DNA of 64,000 nt from Vibrio tetraodonis (GCF_003350295.1 NZ_QLYY01000016.1:113902-177901); one strand, 5' to 3'; counted from the stretch's first letter, positions 1 to 16,831 are shown. Numbers and translations are program-made. The notes: a model not told the origin generated them from the sequence alone.

Positions 1-1
1 C

Positions 2-178
2 GCTGCAAGTGTGTTAGCCGCAGCGACAGCATCAGCACCATATTTTGGGGCAAAAGTTAAAGCATCGCTATCTATTCCAAGCTTTTACGATAACTTTGAT
101 ATGGAATCAGGCAAGTTGACTAATTTATCGTTGAGCTCTCAATTAGAGTCTGCAATTAATAAGCTAAATTTGGACTAG
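2..178 (+). CDS. C-terminal end of probable NAD(P)H-dependent FMN reductase (partial)
   Basis: An open frame enters from the left edge and ends at TAG, giving about 58 residues. The end contains IPSFYDNFDMESGKL followed by a helix-like tail ending in NKLNLD. The pattern FD-x-x-GKL-x-(n)-QL-x-x-x-I resembles the C-terminus of the NADPH-dependent FMN reductase family (ChrR/YieF type), flavoproteins that reduce quinones, FMN or chromate. This is a resemblance from memory only; the flavin-binding N-terminal part lies outside the window. No convincing intrinsic terminator follows it. Confidence 0.4.
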   Translation, partial: AASVLAAATASAPYFGAKVKASLSIPSFYDNFDMESGKLTNLSLSSQLESAINKLNLD

Positions 179-275
179 CAGCCTTACTACGATTTCTCTC
201 GTTTTAACCTAAGGCCATCCTCGCTGGGGCTGAATCCCCCCAGCTGATTTGCCTCACTTTTATTATTGAGCGCGA

Positions 276-2294
276 TCATCCTTCACTAATTGACTTGCCT
301 TTTCTTAGTTTTCGTACCCACATTCGGCTTGGATGCAGTTCTTCTAATACGTCAATGGGTAAAGGAAGAGGATCGCCACAAATTTGTGATGCGAGTGTTT
401 CTGCGAGCAAAGGAGAAGAAGTTAATCCGCGAGATCCCAAACCTAACATGCAAAATAGGTTAGTATAGTGTGGAACTTCCTTAGCATCTTCCTCGGTAAC
501 ATGGGATAAATTGACATATTCTTGCTTTATCTGCTCTAAATCACCGACATTGCCAACAAAAGGCAGATGATCTCGGCTTACGCATCGGATGCCTTGGCGC
601 GAAAGGTTTTCTGAAGTATCTACTTGGTTGGGCCAACTCTGGTTACTCACACACCTGATGAGTTTTTCACCATTGTCTTGCTGAGCGATAGGATCAAATT
701 GGTCGTCAATCTTGTTTCTGTCATAGCTTGCACCAATGCAGTGGTGACCATTGTTCACATTTACAGGGGTTAAATAGCCATCGTAACAAAGAACGGTCTT
801 TAAGCGGCTTAACTTATGTGTTGTTGGAATATGACTAACTTGTCCCTTTACTTTGCCCAGAGGAATAGACTTTGTTTGTTTAAGTTTGTCGAATAGATGG
901 CCGTTAGCGACAATAACGGTATCATGAACAAAAGCGTTATTATGAGTCTTTAGAGTCCAGCTAAAACCGTTATCATTAAGAATGATATCGGTGATTTTTG
1001 AATTAAAGTGTGCTTCAAATAATGCCTGCTGTGAGAGCTCATCAATAAGTCCTTGTGTCAGTTGCGCAGGACATAACCAACCTCCGAGCGAGTAGTGGAC
1101 ACTGTCAACATCAACATCTAATCCAATTTTTTGATTGCTTTGAACAGCATCGAGCCTTTTAACAAGCTCAGGGCTGAAATTGGCATTCAACATACGCTCT
1201 AGTTTGGCCCGTGACTTTTCATCCCACATCAACTGGGTGACACCGCACCAATCGTGATCAAAGGAAACAGAGGTAGCCACTTGCTGAAAAAATTGACGAG
1301 CGAATAAAAATGCAGGGGCAAATACTCGTGAAACGCCAGTGTGTGACCCATTAAGTAAAGGATATACCGCACCTTGGCGGTTGCCTGAAGCGCCTTGTGC
1401 TGGTTCTGAATCTTGGCAATATAAGGTCACTTGTTTCCCTCTACGAATGAGTGCCTTTGCCAATGTGGCACTGGCTACTCCTCCACCAATAATGGCAATG
1501 GATTCTGCAGAGCTGCTTTGGTGGCGCTGAAACCAAGGTTTGTAGTTCGTGTGTAATTTTCTCTGTTCTAGATGGCCCGTTATCATTTCTCGCTTAGTGC
1601 CAAACCCTTTGACTTTTTTCATGGTAAAGCCAGCTTCTATCAATCCTCGCCTTACAAAGCCTGCAGCGGTAAATGTGGCGCATGTGCAATCTATCTTGGC
1701 TAACCTTGCCATTCCATCAAAAAGGGTCTGGCTCCACATATCAGGGTTTTTGCTCGGAGCAAAGCCATCTAAAAACCACGCGTCAACTATTCCATTTCTT
1801 TCAACAGGGACTTTAGGTAAGCAATCTTTTATGTCTCCAAACCATAGATCAAGCGTAATTGCACCATCAGCAAGGACAATACGATGGCACTCAGGGACTG
1901 CGGTTGGGTAATGTGATTGTAGCTCCTGTGCATATTGAGCTAATTCTGGCCAAGCTTGGTGTGCCTTGACTAGGTCTTTTAGACTCAATGGGTATTTCTC
2001 AAAGCTCACAAAATGCATTTCTTTTAGTGGCGCATTTGGGTTTTGACTTCTAAATTTTTCAAACCACTGCCAAACGGCAAGGAAGTTAAGACCTGTACCA
2101 AAGCCTGTTTCTCCAATAACAAATCGACGTTGGTCATAATCTTGCCATCTTTGAGGTAGATTATTTTGTAGCAGAAATACGTAGCGGGTCTCTTCAAGAC
2201 CATTAACATTAGAGAAATAGACATCATCAAACGTGTCTGACACAGGGGTACCTGAGTCGTTCCAGTCCAATTTAGCATTGGTAATCGAGGTCAT
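276..2294 (-). CDS. mnmC: Bifunctional tRNA wobble-uridine modification enzyme MnmC
   Basis: This two-domain enzyme completes mnm5s2U34 in tRNAs. The C-terminal FAD oxidase removes the carboxymethyl group of cmnm5U, and the N-terminal SAM-dependent methyltransferase then methylates nm5U. The SAM motif [12 protein letters not shown] is at about residues 61-72. The FAD dinucleotide fold [17 protein letters not shown] starts near residue 266 and is followed by a DAO-type oxidoreductase domain to the end. The frame stays open upstream to 2390, but the family usually begins at MTSITNA, so the ATG at 2294 is chosen (672 aa, normal length). It is divergent from fabB with a 128 bp shared upstream region. 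Confidence 0.93.
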   Translation of the reverse strand: MTSITNAKLDWNDSGTPVSDTFDDVYFSNVNGLEETRYVFLLQNNLPQRWQDYDQRRFVIGETGFGTGLNFLAVWQWFEKFRSQNPNAPLKEMHFVSFEKYPLSLKDLVKAHQAWPELAQYAQELQSHYPTAVPECHRIVLADGAITLDLWFGDIKDCLPKVPVERNGIVDAWFLDGFAPSKNPDMWSQTLFDGMARLAKIDCTCATFTAAGFVRRGLIEAGFTMKKVKGFGTKREMITGHLEQRKLHTNYKPWFQRHQSSSAESIAIIGGGVASATLAKALIRRGKQVTLYCQDSEPAQGASGNRQGAVYPLLNGSHTGVSRVFAPAFLFARQFFQQVATSVSFDHDWCGVTQLMWDEKSRAKLERMLNANFSPELVKRLDAVQSNQKIGLDVDVDSVHYSLGGWLCPAQLTQGLIDELSQQALFEAHFNSKITDIILNDNGFSWTLKTHNNAFVHDTVIVANGHLFDKLKQTKSIPLGKVKGQVSHIPTTHKLSRLKTVLCYDGYLTPVNVNNGHHCIGASYDRNKIDDQFDPIAQQDNGEKLIRCVSNQSWPNQVDTSENLSRQGIRCVSRDHLPFVGNVGDLEQIKQEYVNLSHVTEEDAKEVPHYTNLFCMLGLGSRGLTSSPLLAETLASQICGDPLPLPIDVLEELHPSRMWVRKLRKGKSISEG

Positions 2295-2353
2295 AATCTG
2301 TGAATTTTTGTGATGTAGACAATAAACTTGTTGCGATTGTACGGTTTTCAGGG

Positions 2354-2368
2354 AAAGCTGACCACTTT
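2354..2368. promoter_or_regulatory. Possible FadR-like site in the mnmC-fabB intergenic region
   Basis: On the minus strand the segment reads AAGTGGTCAGCTTT, which contains the conserved TGGTC-N-G half of the enterobacterial FadR operator; the other half is poor. It lies about 55-70 bp upstream of the fabB ATG, a sensible place for an activator. FadR activates fabB in E. coli. The match is weak and could be chance. Confidence 0.3.
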
Positions 2369-2422
2369 TAACAGGCAACTTAGTTATCATCTAGCTGATT
2401 TTTGAATTATAGGAATGTCATA

Positions 2423-3634
2423 ATGAAACGAGTCGTAATCACCGGTATGGGTATTGTTTCAAGTATCGGTAACAACGTCGAAGAAGTTTTAGCGTCTCTT
2501 AAAGCAGGTAAATCTGGTATCACTGCCTCTGAGCAGTTTAAAGAACAAGGTCTACGTTCACAAGTTTGGGGTGACTTAAAAATCAATCCTGCTGAGTACA
2601 TCGACCGTAAACAGATGCGCTTTATGGGTGATGCGGCTGCATATGCATACCTATCAATGCAGCAAGCGATAGAAGACGCAGGCTTAACTGATGAACAAGT
2701 CTCTAACGATCGGACGGGTATCGTAGCCGGTTCTGGTGGTGCTTCTGCATTGAACCAAGCTTTAGCGGTTGACACTATGAGAGCTAAAGGTGTTAAGCGT
2801 GTTGGACCTTATATGGTGCCACGTACCATGTCATCTACTGTGTCTGCTTGTCTTGCCACTCCGTTTAAAATTCGCGGGGTTAACTACTCGATGAGTTCTG
2901 CTTGTGCAACCTCTGCACATTGTATTGGACATGCGATGGAACTTATCCAGCTTGGTAAGCAAGATATCGTTTTTGCTGGCGGTGGTGAAGAACTAGATTG
3001 GTCTCAAACCATGATGTTTGATGCTATGGGCGCTTTGTCGACTAAGTACAATGATACGCCAGAGAAAGCATCGCGTACTTATGATGCGGATCGAGATGGC
3101 TTCATCATCTCAGGTGGTGGCGGCATGTTGGTTGTCGAAGAGCTAGAACATGCACTGGCTCGTGGAGCGAAAATCTACGGTGAGATTGTCGGTTACGGGG
3201 CGACTTCGGATGGTTATGATATGGTTGCGCCTTCTGGTGAGGGAGCGGTTCGCTGTATGAAAATGGCGATGCAAGATGTTGAAACCATAGACTATGTCAA
3301 CACCCATGGTACTTCAACGCCTGTAGGTGATGTTAAAGAACTTGGTGCAATTCAAGAGTTGTTTGGTAATGATAGCCCTGCGATTTCTGCAACTAAGGCA
3401 ATGACAGGTCATGCTTTAGGTGCTGCAGGTGTTCACGAAGCTATTTATTCAACTCTAATGTTAGATAATAACTTTATCTCACCGAGCATTAATATCGAGA
3501 ACTTTGATGAAGCCGCGCAAGGTCTAGATATCGTGACGGAAACGCGTGAAACGGAGCTTACTACTGTTATGTCAAACAGCTTTGGCTTCGGTGGCACAAA
3601 CGCTACTTTGGTCATCAAAAAGTACCAAGCTTAA
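2423..3634 (+). CDS. fabB: Beta-ketoacyl-ACP synthase I
   Basis: FabB elongates acyl-ACP with malonyl-ACP in type II fatty acid synthesis and is needed for the unsaturated branch. The 403 aa protein carries the thiolase-fold Cys-His-His triad: Cys161 in [10 protein letters not shown], His295 in [11 protein letters not shown] and His330 in [10 protein letters not shown], with the glycine-rich tail [11 protein letters not shown]. The ATG at 2423 has AGGA 8-12 bases upstream and gives the family's usual start [10 protein letters not shown]. The open frame to 2402 would need a TTG start without a ribosome site. A strong terminator follows, and the 3' UTR fits the FarS small RNA. Confidence 0.96.
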   Translation: MKRVVITGMGIVSSIGNNVEEVLASLKAGKSGITASEQFKEQGLRSQVWGDLKINPAEYIDRKQMRFMGDAAAYAYLSMQQAIEDAGLTDEQVSNDRTGIVAGSGGASALNQALAVDTMRAKGVKRVGPYMVPRTMSSTVSACLATPFKIRGVNYSMSSACATSAHCIGHAMELIQLGKQDIVFAGGGEELDWSQTMMFDAMGALSTKYNDTPEKASRTYDADRDGFIISGGGGMLVVEELEHALARGAKIYGEIVGYGATSDGYDMVAPSGEGAVRCMKMAMQDVETIDYVNTHGTSTPVGDVKELGAIQELFGNDSPAISATKAMTGHALGAAGVHEAIYSTLMLDNNFISPSINIENFDEAAQGLDIVTETRETELTTVMSNSFGFGGTNATLVIKKYQA

Positions 3635-3700
3635 ATTATAAGTCAGCTGAGGCTGCATCTATTTTTTAGTGCCTAGCATTTGCTAGGCATTTTTCTTTTT
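3635..3700 (+). ncRNA. farS: Candidate FarS small RNA in the fabB 3' UTR
   Basis: In Vibrio cholerae the FarS sRNA is cut from the fabB 3' UTR by RNase E and represses fadE mRNAs with Hfq (published work recalled from memory). Here the segment directly after the fabB stop is about 65 nt, has a short GC-rich palindromic part (AGTCAGCTGAGGCTGC), a T-rich single-stranded stretch, and ends in a strong terminator hairpin. That is the layout expected for an Hfq-binding 3' UTR sRNA. Identity rests on position and architecture; I could not align it to the V. cholerae sequence, and the 5' end is a guess. Confidence 0.55.
3670..3700 (+). terminator. Rho-independent terminator after fabB
   Basis: The perfect 7 bp stem GCCTAGC/GCTAGGC is followed by ATTTTTCTTTTT. 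It closes the fabB transcript and would form the 3' end of FarS. Confidence 0.9.
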
Positions 3701-3797
3701 CAATAAACGGCGTTTGTTGTCATGATCACTAATGCTCGACACCAGTCGTGCTTTTCTGCACAATCGTATCAGTTTCTAATCGTAAACTTGTCAAGCC

Positions 3798-4934
3798 ATG
3801 AAAATCCTCATAGATGAAAATATGCCTTATGCTGAGCAATTGTTCAGTCAATTAGGAGAAGTTGTTTTAAAGCCGGGTCGTACATTGACTGCAGATGATT
3901 TGATCGATGTTGATGCACTTATGATTCGTTCGGTCACTCAAATTAATCAGTCACTATTATCCAAGGCAAATAAGCTTCGATTTGTTGGCACTGCCACTGC
4001 GGGTATGGACCATGTCGACAAAGCCTTACTTGATGAAAAAGGTATTTTCTTTACTGCCGCTCCTGGATGTAACAAAGTTGGAGTCGCAGAGTATGTGGTG
4101 AGTGTCATTATGGTACTTGCCCAGCAGCACGGGTTTTCTATATTCGATAAAACGGTGGGAATTGTTGGGGCCGGTCAAGTGGGTAGCTACTTACAAAAAT
4201 GCCTCCAAGGGATAGGGGTTAAGGTACTTATCAATGATCCTCCTAAGGAGAAAGAAGGGGATTCCCGTGCATTTACGCCATTTGAGCCGTTAATTGAACA
4301 AGCTGATATCATTACTGTCCATACACCCATAGTGCGTGATGGTGAAAACCCGACTTATCATCTGTTCGATAAGGATGTATTAGATAAACTCCGAGGCAAC
4401 CAAATTTTAATTAACGCTGCTCGGGGACCTGTGGTTGATAACACCGCGTTGAAAGCACGTTTGAGTAAACAAGACGGCTTTATTGCTGCTCTTGATGTAT
4501 TTGAGTTTGAGCCAGAGGTAGATATGGACCTACTACCTTTACTCGCATTTGCAACTCCTCATATTGCTGGATATGGACTCGAGGGTAAGGCTCGCGGCAC
4601 AACCATGATTTTTAATCGCTATTGTGAATTTTTGAATAACGATTTGCGTGCACATGAAAATAAGCTGTTGCCCAAAGCGCCTGTGCCTGAATTAGTTCTC
4701 GATCGGGAATGGAATGAAGCAGTTTTACATAATTTAACTCAACTTGTTTATGACGTGCGTAAGGATGATGCTCTATTTCGTCGTGAGATTGAGAACCAAG
4801 GGGCCTTTGATAAAATGCGGAAACACTATTGGAACCGGAGAGAATATAGTGCAGTAACGCTACGAGGCAGCATAGAAGCGAACCTTGGGCCACTAGCAGA
4901 ACTAGGTTTTAAAATTGAGGTAAGAAATCAATGA
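3798..4934 (+). CDS. pdxB: Erythronate-4-phosphate dehydrogenase
   Basis: PdxB oxidises 4-phospho-D-erythronate in the DXP-dependent pyridoxal 5'-phosphate pathway. The protein (378 aa, usual length) has the D-2-hydroxyacid dehydrogenase layout. The NAD-binding motif [13 protein letters not shown] is at about residues 121-133. The catalytic Arg lies in [10 protein letters not shown], the Glu in FEFEPEVD and the His in [13 protein letters not shown], followed by the PdxB-specific dimerisation domain. Its last codons overlap the start of the asd paralogue by four bases (ATGA), so the two are translationally coupled, as pdxB and usg are neighbours in E. coli. Confidence 0.95.
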   Translation: MKILIDENMPYAEQLFSQLGEVVLKPGRTLTADDLIDVDALMIRSVTQINQSLLSKANKLRFVGTATAGMDHVDKALLDEKGIFFTAAPGCNKVGVAEYVVSVIMVLAQQHGFSIFDKTVGIVGAGQVGSYLQKCLQGIGVKVLINDPPKEKEGDSRAFTPFEPLIEQADIITVHTPIVRDGENPTYHLFDKDVLDKLRGNQILINAARGPVVDNTALKARLSKQDGFIAALDVFEFEPEVDMDLLPLLAFATPHIAGYGLEGKARGTTMIFNRYCEFLNNDLRAHENKLLPKAPVPELVLDREWNEAVLHNLTQLVYDVRKDDALFRREIENQGAFDKMRKHYWNRREYSAVTLRGSIEANLGPLAELGFKIEVRNQ

Positions 4935-5944
4935 GCCAAAAATATAACGTTGCCATTCTCGGCGCTACTGGTGCAGTAGGTGAAACCATTTTGGAAGTAC
5001 TCCAAGAGCGTAAATTTCCTGTTGGTGATATTTTTCTTTTAGCAAGTGAGCGCAGTGAAGGTAAAACTTATCGTTTTAACGGTAAAACAGTACAAGTTGA
5101 AAATGTAGAAAACTTCGACTGGTCTCAAGCTCATATTGGTTTATTCTCCGCAGGTGGAGAACTATCTGCAAAGTGGGCGCCGATTGCAGCAGATGAAGGT
5201 GTGATTGTTATAGATAATACATCTAATTTTCGCTACGACTATGATATCCCTTTAGTAGTACCTGAAGTGAACCCAGAGGCGATTGCGGAGTTTCGTAATC
5301 GTAATATTATTGCCAACCCAAATTGTTCTACGATTCAAATGCTCGTTGCTCTGAAGCCGATCCAAGATGCGGTTGGTATAGAGCGCATCAACGTATCTAC
5401 ATACCAATCCGTTTCTGGTGCCGGTAAATCAGGAGTCGACGAACTTGCTGGTCAAACGGCAAAGCTTCTCAATGGGATGCCAGCGGAAAATGAACAATTT
5501 TCTCAACAGATAGCTTTTAACTGCCTTCCTCAAATCGATAAGTTTATGGATAACGGCTACACCAAAGAAGAAATGAAAATGGTGTGGGAAACGCAAAAGA
5601 TTTTCAACGACTCAACAATAATGGTAAATCCTACTTGTGTTCGTGTACCTGTATTTTATGGGCATGCGGAAGCGGTTCATATCGAAACTCGTTCTCCAAT
5701 TGATGCCCAGGAAGTTGTTGGCTTACTGGAACAAACAGAAGGTATTGAAGTATTTCACGGTGAAGATTTTCCTACCCAAGTGCGAGATGGCGGAGGCAAA
5801 GACCATGTCATGGTTGGTCGGATTCGCAATGACATTAGTCATCATAGTGGGATTAATCTTTGGGTGGTTGCTGATAATGTACGTAAAGGTGCCGCCACCA
5901 ACGCAGTCCAGATTGCCGAAGTATTAATTCGGGATTATTACTAA
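4931..5944 (+). CDS. asd: Aspartate-semialdehyde dehydrogenase (paralogue in the usg position)
   Basis: ASADH reduces beta-aspartyl phosphate with NADPH in the Lys/Thr/Met/diaminopimelate pathway. This 337 aa protein has the nucleotide motif GATGAVGE at residues 11-18, the catalytic Cys132 in NPNCSTIQ and a conserved C-terminal segment with the family's His and Arg ([16 protein letters not shown]). E. coli carries usg at this place, a relative regarded as inactive. Here the catalytic Cys is intact, so the gene should encode a working enzyme; Vibrio genomes commonly hold a second asd elsewhere. It overlaps pdxB and ends at a good terminator. Confidence 0.9.
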   Translation: MSQKYNVAILGATGAVGETILEVLQERKFPVGDIFLLASERSEGKTYRFNGKTVQVENVENFDWSQAHIGLFSAGGELSAKWAPIAADEGVIVIDNTSNFRYDYDIPLVVPEVNPEAIAEFRNRNIIANPNCSTIQMLVALKPIQDAVGIERINVSTYQSVSGAGKSGVDELAGQTAKLLNGMPAENEQFSQQIAFNCLPQIDKFMDNGYTKEEMKMVWETQKIFNDSTIMVNPTCVRVPVFYGHAEAVHIETRSPIDAQEVVGLLEQTEGIEVFHGEDFPTQVRDGGGKDHVMVGRIRNDISHHSGINLWVVADNVRKGAATNAVQIAEVLIRDYY

Positions 5945-5991
5945 CTAGACTGTCTGTTGGGACTACTTTTACCCTAGACGTTTTCCATAGC

Positions 5992-6020
5992 AAAGCCTGA
6001 CGTTCGCGTGAGGCTTTTTT
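5992..6020 (+). terminator. Rho-independent terminator after asd
   Basis: AAAGCCTGACG pairs with CGTGAGGCTTT around a TTCG tetraloop, with one G-G mismatch, and a run of six T follows. It separates pdxB-asd from hubP. Confidence 0.88.
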
Positions 6021-6170
6021 AATCTAATTTCCAAATTTAGCGCGAGATTAATACGAATATGGCGCCAGCAACACATTTTTTAGCTATGCGTCTATAGTTT
6101 TAGCGTGTTTATCCGATATATTTAACAGATCATTACAGTAAAATTTATTGAGCACATAGCTGAGCCTTCT

Positions 6171-12410
<6,240 letters not shown>

Positions 12411-12488
12411 GTGACTAACACTTAGCCTCTTACCATTTGATGCCAAAATGTATATACTCCTTGGCCAACTTTCGAAGAGAGTAGTCCG

Positions 12489-13283
12489 ATGAGAATTGCA
12501 TTAGGTATTGAGTACAATGGTAGTCAGTACTTTGGTTGGCAGCGTCAGAAGGAAGTTCAAAGTGTTCAAGAAAAACTGGAGCATGCTTTGACTATCGTCG
12601 CTAACCATCCAGTAGAAGTTCAATGTGCAGGTCGCACTGATGCAGGCGTTCATGGTACAGGGCAAGTCATTCATTTTGATACAGATGCAAGTAGAAAAAT
12701 GGTGGCTTGGACTATGGGAGTGAATGCCAATCTTCCCAGTGATATTTGCGTAAGATGGGCTAAAGAAGTCCCTAAAGACTTTCATGCTCGCTTTACTGCA
12801 ACCGCACGAAGATATAGGTACATCATTTTCAATAGTGCTCTACGACCTGGGATTCTATCTTCGGGTGTGAGCCACTATCATGGTGAGCTTGATATCGCTA
12901 AAATGCACCAAGCTGGTCAATGTTTACTAGGCGAAAATGATTTTACCTCTTTTCGTGCCGTTCATTGCCAGTCCAAAAGCCCTTGGCGCAACGTTATGCA
13001 CCTAAATGTGACACGACATGGCCAATATGTAGTGGTTGATATTAAGGCCAATGCGTTTGTTCACCATATGGTACGTAATATTGTGGGTAGTTTGATATGC
13101 GTGGGGAGAGGTGAGCAAGCTCCTGAGTGGATTGATTGGCTGCTGAAAGCAAGAGATCGCAAGCTAGCCGGTGCGACGGCGAAAGCTCAAGGTTTATACC
13201 TAGTTAGTGTGGATTATCCACAGCAATTTGAATTGCCTCAACCACCACTGGGGCCACTGTTTTTGCCAGATGATTTGAACTAA
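12489..13283 (+). CDS. truA: tRNA pseudouridine synthase A
   Basis: TruA makes pseudouridine at positions 38-40 in the anticodon stem of many tRNAs. The protein is 264 aa, a normal length. The catalytic Asp51 sits in [15 protein letters not shown], and the second conserved block is [17 protein letters not shown]. The ATG at 12489 follows GAGAGTAG. It lies 78 bp after hubP, the same order as in other gammaproteobacteria (fimV/usg-truA-accD-folC). Confidence 0.96.
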   Translation: MRIALGIEYNGSQYFGWQRQKEVQSVQEKLEHALTIVANHPVEVQCAGRTDAGVHGTGQVIHFDTDASRKMVAWTMGVNANLPSDICVRWAKEVPKDFHARFTATARRYRYIIFNSALRPGILSSGVSHYHGELDIAKMHQAGQCLLGENDFTSFRAVHCQSKSPWRNVMHLNVTRHGQYVVVDIKANAFVHHMVRNIVGSLICVGRGEQAPEWIDWLLKARDRKLAGATAKAQGLYLVSVDYPQQFELPQPPLGPLFLPDDLN

Positions 13284-13460
13284 GCTGTAATAAATTGTTC
13301 GAATGATCAATTATTTATAGGGTTTGAGAGGTTGGGTAGCTAATAGGTACAACCAGTTTTTTGTCTACACTTGGCATTTAATATGCTTTAATCCTCTCGC
13401 GTAAATTGAGAATTTTTGTCCTTCGCCTACAGCGGAGGCTAGTTAAAGAAAAGGTCTTCC

Positions 13461-14387
13461 ATGAGTTGGCTTGAAAAGATTTTAGAAAAAAGCAATATTG
13501 TTAGTTCTCGTAAAGCATCTATACCAGAAGGTGTATGGACTAAGTGTACCTCATGTGAGCAGGTACTCTATCATGCTGAATTAGAGCGTAACCTAGAAGT
13601 ATGTCCGAAATGTGACCATCACATGCGTATGCCTGCGCGTCGTCGTTTAGAGACATTTCTGGATGAAAATAATAGAGTTGAGTTAGCGGATGAGTTAGAG
13701 CCGCAAGATAAACTGAAGTTTAAAGACTCTAAGAAATATAAAGATCGTATTTCTTCTGCTCAGAAGAGCAGTGGTGAGAAAGACGCTTTAGTTGTGATGA
13801 AAGGTGAACTGCTGGGACAGCCAATCATAGCCTGTGCGTTTGAATTCTCCTTTATGGGTGGATCTATGGGTTCTGTAGTTGGTGCTCGTTTTGTTCGCGC
13901 TGTAGAGGCAGCGATAGAAAACAAATGCGGTCTAGTATGTTTTTCAGCCAGTGGTGGAGCACGTATGCAAGAGGCGCTAATGTCTCTAATGCAAATGGCA
14001 AAAACCAGTGCTGCACTTGAGCGTTTGTCGAAAAAAGGTTTACCCTTTATCTCAGTCATGACAGACCCAACTATGGGCGGGGTCTCAGCGAGTTTGGCTA
14101 TGCTTGGCGATGTAAATATTGGTGAGCCTAAAGCATTAATAGGATTTGCCGGCCGCCGAGTGATTGAACAAACAGTACGAGAAGATTTACCAGAAGGCTT
14201 CCAACGCAGTGAGTTCTTACTTGACCACGGTGCGATTGACATGATAGTTGATCGTAGAGAAATGCGTCAGCGTGTTGGTAGTTTGATGGCGAAAATGACC
14301 AATAAACCTTCACCTCTCGTTGTTTCTATAAACAACTCACAAAATGAAGCCGCTTATTCTGTACCAGAAGCGGGTGAAAAAGGGTAA
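13461..14387 (+). CDS. accD: Acetyl-CoA carboxylase carboxyltransferase subunit beta
   Basis: AccD pairs with AccA to transfer CO2 from carboxybiotin to acetyl-CoA, the first committed step of fatty acid synthesis. The 308 aa protein has the N-terminal zinc ribbon with Cys29, Cys32, Cys48 and Cys51 (KCTSC and VCPKC). The crotonase-like carboxyltransferase core has [10 protein letters not shown] and [12 protein letters not shown]. It is preceded by a 177 bp gap in which I see no further gene, and folC follows 43 bp later. The zinc ribbon is known in E. coli to bind nucleic acid including its own mRNA; that is not testable here. Confidence 0.96.
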   Translation: MSWLEKILEKSNIVSSRKASIPEGVWTKCTSCEQVLYHAELERNLEVCPKCDHHMRMPARRRLETFLDENNRVELADELEPQDKLKFKDSKKYKDRISSAQKSSGEKDALVVMKGELLGQPIIACAFEFSFMGGSMGSVVGARFVRAVEAAIENKCGLVCFSASGGARMQEALMSLMQMAKTSAALERLSKKGLPFISVMTDPTMGGVSASLAMLGDVNIGEPKALIGFAGRRVIEQTVREDLPEGFQRSEFLLDHGAIDMIVDRREMRQRVGSLMAKMTNKPSPLVVSINNSQNEAAYSVPEAGEKG

Positions 14388-14430
14388 AGTAGTCACTAAC
14401 AAACAACCTCAATTATTTGGTTAACGTTAG

Positions 14431-15696
14431 ATGAATCACCTCCAAACACCTCAAGCCACATCCCCATTATCGATGTGGCTTGATTATTTGACAAATATCC
14501 ACTCTTCCGCAATCGATCTCGGCCTTGAGCGTGTTTTGGCCGTCGCTGAATTGGCCAATCTAACTAAGCCTGCTCCAACTATCATTACTGTCGCTGGGAC
14601 GAATGGCAAAGGTTCAACCTGTGCTTTGGTGGAGGCTATACTCCTTGATGCAGGTTACTCTGTAGGTGTATATAGTTCACCACACCTCATCCGTTACAAC
14701 GAGCGTGTCCGCATCAATGGATTGGAAATGGCAGATGAGAAGCACACTCAGGCTTTTGACTACATTGAAACTGTACGTGGAGATACCAGTTTAAGCTTTT
14801 TTGAATATGGGACCTTGGCGGCACTGCGTATGTTTCAAAAAGAGCGTGTTGATGTGGTGCTACTTGAAGTTGGTTTAGGCGGCCGGTTAGATGCGACCAA
14901 TGTCGTTGAACATGATGTTTCTGTTATCACAAGCTTGGCTATCGACCACGTCGACTGGCTTGGCGATGATATTGAAGTAATCGGCTTTGAAAAAGCGGGT
15001 ATTTATCGTTCTGGGAAGCCAGCCGTATGTGGTCAACCCAAAGCTCCATCGACAGTTGCTGCTCATGCCGACGACATTGGTGCAGAATTATATCAGGTTG
15101 GAATCCAGTATAATTACCAAGTTATAGATGAGCATAATTGGTGTTGGAGTCATGGCTCTTATCGTTTAGAGCAGCTTCCTATCCCATCACTGCCTTTACC
15201 AAATGCAGCCACGGCACTTATGGCTTTGGCAACGGCTAACTTAGATATATCAGACATCAATATAGTCAAAGGGTTAAAGGCAGCACAGCTTCCTGGGAGG
15301 ATGCAGGTCCTTCAACATAAGCCTTGTATCATTCTAGATGTGGCGCATAACCCTCATTCCGCTGCGTATTTGGTTGAGCAAATCCAGCTTAAATACTCCG
15401 ACAGGAGAGTTCGAACTGTTGTCGCAATGCTTCATGATAAAGATATTCAAGCGACTTTAGATACTCTATCTTCGGTAGCAGATGAATGGTATCCAGCTTC
15501 GTTAAGCGGTTCTAGAGCAGCGAATGCAGACGAACTGTGTCAATTTTTGCCGGATAATGTTACGACATTTTCAACCCCGACGCATGCTTTCACAACCGCA
15601 TTGGAAAACGCTGAGGTGAATGACGTCATACTTGTTGTTGGATCTTTTCTCACAGTTGGGGAAGTGCTTGAGTATTGGAAGAGCCGAGGAGAATAA
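14431..15696 (+). CDS. folC: Bifunctional dihydrofolate synthase / folylpolyglutamate synthase
   Basis: FolC adds glutamate to dihydropteroate and then extends the polyglutamate tail of folates. The 421 aa protein is a Mur-ligase relative. The P-loop AGTNGKGSTCA is at about residues 55-65, the folate-binding region is YSSPHLIRYNERVRING, and EVGLGGRLDATN and LDVAHNPHSAAYL are further conserved blocks. The stop codon is directly followed by the dedD start at 15697, so the genes are translationally coupled. Confidence 0.95.
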   Translation: MNHLQTPQATSPLSMWLDYLTNIHSSAIDLGLERVLAVAELANLTKPAPTIITVAGTNGKGSTCALVEAILLDAGYSVGVYSSPHLIRYNERVRINGLEMADEKHTQAFDYIETVRGDTSLSFFEYGTLAALRMFQKERVDVVLLEVGLGGRLDATNVVEHDVSVITSLAIDHVDWLGDDIEVIGFEKAGIYRSGKPAVCGQPKAPSTVAAHADDIGAELYQVGIQYNYQVIDEHNWCWSHGSYRLEQLPIPSLPLPNAATALMALATANLDISDINIVKGLKAAQLPGRMQVLQHKPCIILDVAHNPHSAAYLVEQIQLKYSDRRVRTVVAMLHDKDIQATLDTLSSVADEWYPASLSGSRAANADELCQFLPDNVTTFSTPTHAFTTALENAEVNDVILVVGSFLTVGEVLEYWKSRGE

Positions 15697-16242
15697 ATGG
15701 CCAGTAAGTTTCAAAAACGTTTAATGGGAACCATAGTATTGGTTTCCATTGGAGTTATTGTATTACCTGATGTGCTTGATGGTAAAAAAACGCATTACAA
15801 AGAGGGTGTGGCTAGTATTCCAATAAAACCTGAGCTTGATAGCGCAGTTGAGAGCTTTGAAATTCGGGAACCTATTGAAGACCCGGTTAGTTTGCCTGAG
15901 AGTCCTATTGAAATTGTGCAAGAATCTCCTCAGTCACCTTCGACTGAGGTCAAAGATCAGGTGGTTGTGTCGAAAAAAGAACGCCCAAGCCAAAATGCTT
16001 ATGTTGATAGTGCATGGATTATTCAGCTTATGGCGCTAAAGAATGCTGAAAACGCAAAAAATGTGGTGAAAGATCTACAGAAAAGGGGATATCAGGCCCA
16101 TGCTAAGCTCGAAAATGGTTTTACGCGAGTGATTATTGGTCCTGATGTATCGAAGAGTAAACTTGAGCGTCAACTCGTAGAGTTGGATAAAATTACCGGC
16201 TCAAAAGGCCAGTTGCTCAAATTTAAACCATTAAATCCGTAA
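15697..16242 (+). CDS. dedD: SPOR-domain cell division protein DedD
   Basis: DedD is an inner-membrane protein that binds denuded septal peptidoglycan and helps constriction. The 181 aa protein has an N-terminal transmembrane segment (about residues 9-25, LMGTIVLVSIGVIVLPDVL) and a linker rich in Pro, Glu and Ser. The C-terminal SPOR domain (about 103-178) contains WIIQLMALKNAENAKNVV. It starts on the base after the folC stop. Its own stop codon lies inside the PurR box of the next unit. Confidence 0.9.
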   Translation: MASKFQKRLMGTIVLVSIGVIVLPDVLDGKKTHYKEGVASIPIKPELDSAVESFEIREPIEDPVSLPESPIEIVQESPQSPSTEVKDQVVVSKKERPSQNAYVDSAWIIQLMALKNAENAKNVVKDLQKRGYQAHAKLENGFTRVIIGPDVSKSKLERQLVELDKITGSKGQLLKFKPLNP

Positions 16243-16256
16243 GAAAACGTTTGCGT
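16241..16256. promoter_or_regulatory. PurR operator upstream of cvpA-purF
   Basis: The complement of AAGAAAACGTTTGCGT reads ACGCAAACGTTTTCTT, an essentially perfect match to the enterobacterial PurR box (ACGCAAACGTTTTCNT). It overlaps the dedD stop codon and lies 48-63 bp ahead of cvpA, as in E. coli, where PurR represses cvpA-purF. A TTAAAAT element about 15 bp downstream may serve as the -10. Confidence 0.88.
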
Positions 16257-16304
16257 CAGCGTTTTTTCTGTTAAAATGCGCGCCAACTTAAGATGTTAGA
16301 ACCG

Positions 16305-16796
16305 ATGAATTCATTAGATATTGTCATTTTAAGTGTGATCGGCCTATCGGCGGTGATCAGTTTAGTTCGTGGCTTTGCAAAAGAAGCATTGTCGTTAGTT
16401 ATTTGGTTTGCGGCGTTTTTTATCGCCAGCCAGTACTATGCTAAGTTAGCAGTGTATTTTTCCAATATACAAGACGATATGTTCCGTAACGGAGCTGCGA
16501 TAGCCGTATTGTTTGTTTCAACACTTGTTGTGGGCGCTATAGTTAATTATGTCATTGCCCAACTAGTGCAGAAGACAGGTTTGTCCGGAACAGACAGAGT
16601 GTTAGGTGTTGTTTTTGGTGGCTTGAGAGGTGTTCTCATTGTGTCCGCTGCGCTGTTTTTTATGGATACGTTTACCTCGTTTTCAGATTCAGAGTGGTGG
16701 AAAGGCTCGCAGTTGGTGCCGGAATTTAGCCGTATCATTGAGCCTTTTTTTGAGCACATACAAGCTACGTCGAGTTTCTTATCTGGTGCACGTTAG
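16305..16796 (+). CDS. cvpA: CvpA family membrane protein
   Basis: CvpA is a small inner-membrane protein co-transcribed with purF; it is needed for colicin V production in E. coli and for envelope stress tolerance in several species, with its exact role unclear. The protein has four predicted transmembrane segments and the conserved GFAKEALSLVIWF region. The upstream in-frame ATG at 16293 would add four residues. The ATG at 16305 (MNSLDIVIL) matches the family start better, with AAGA about 11 bases upstream. A PurR box precedes it. Confidence 0.9.
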   Translation: MNSLDIVILSVIGLSAVISLVRGFAKEALSLVIWFAAFFIASQYYAKLAVYFSNIQDDMFRNGAAIAVLFVSTLVVGAIVNYVIAQLVQKTGLSGTDRVLGVVFGGLRGVLIVSAALFFMDTFTSFSDSEWWKGSQLVPEFSRIIEPFFEHIQATSSFLSGAR

Positions 16797-16831
16797 TGCG
16801 CCAGCCATTGTCGCAAATCGAGGGTTAGGAC

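Noticed and set aside
223..244. GCTGGGG/CCCCAGC hairpin between the partial FMN reductase gene and mnmC
   Set aside because: No T-run follows on either strand, so it is not a credible intrinsic terminator; it may be a chance inverted repeat.
1339..1911. Plus-strand open frames of 63 and 120 codons inside mnmC
   Set aside because: They are antisense to conserved MnmC sequence and show no independent coding features.
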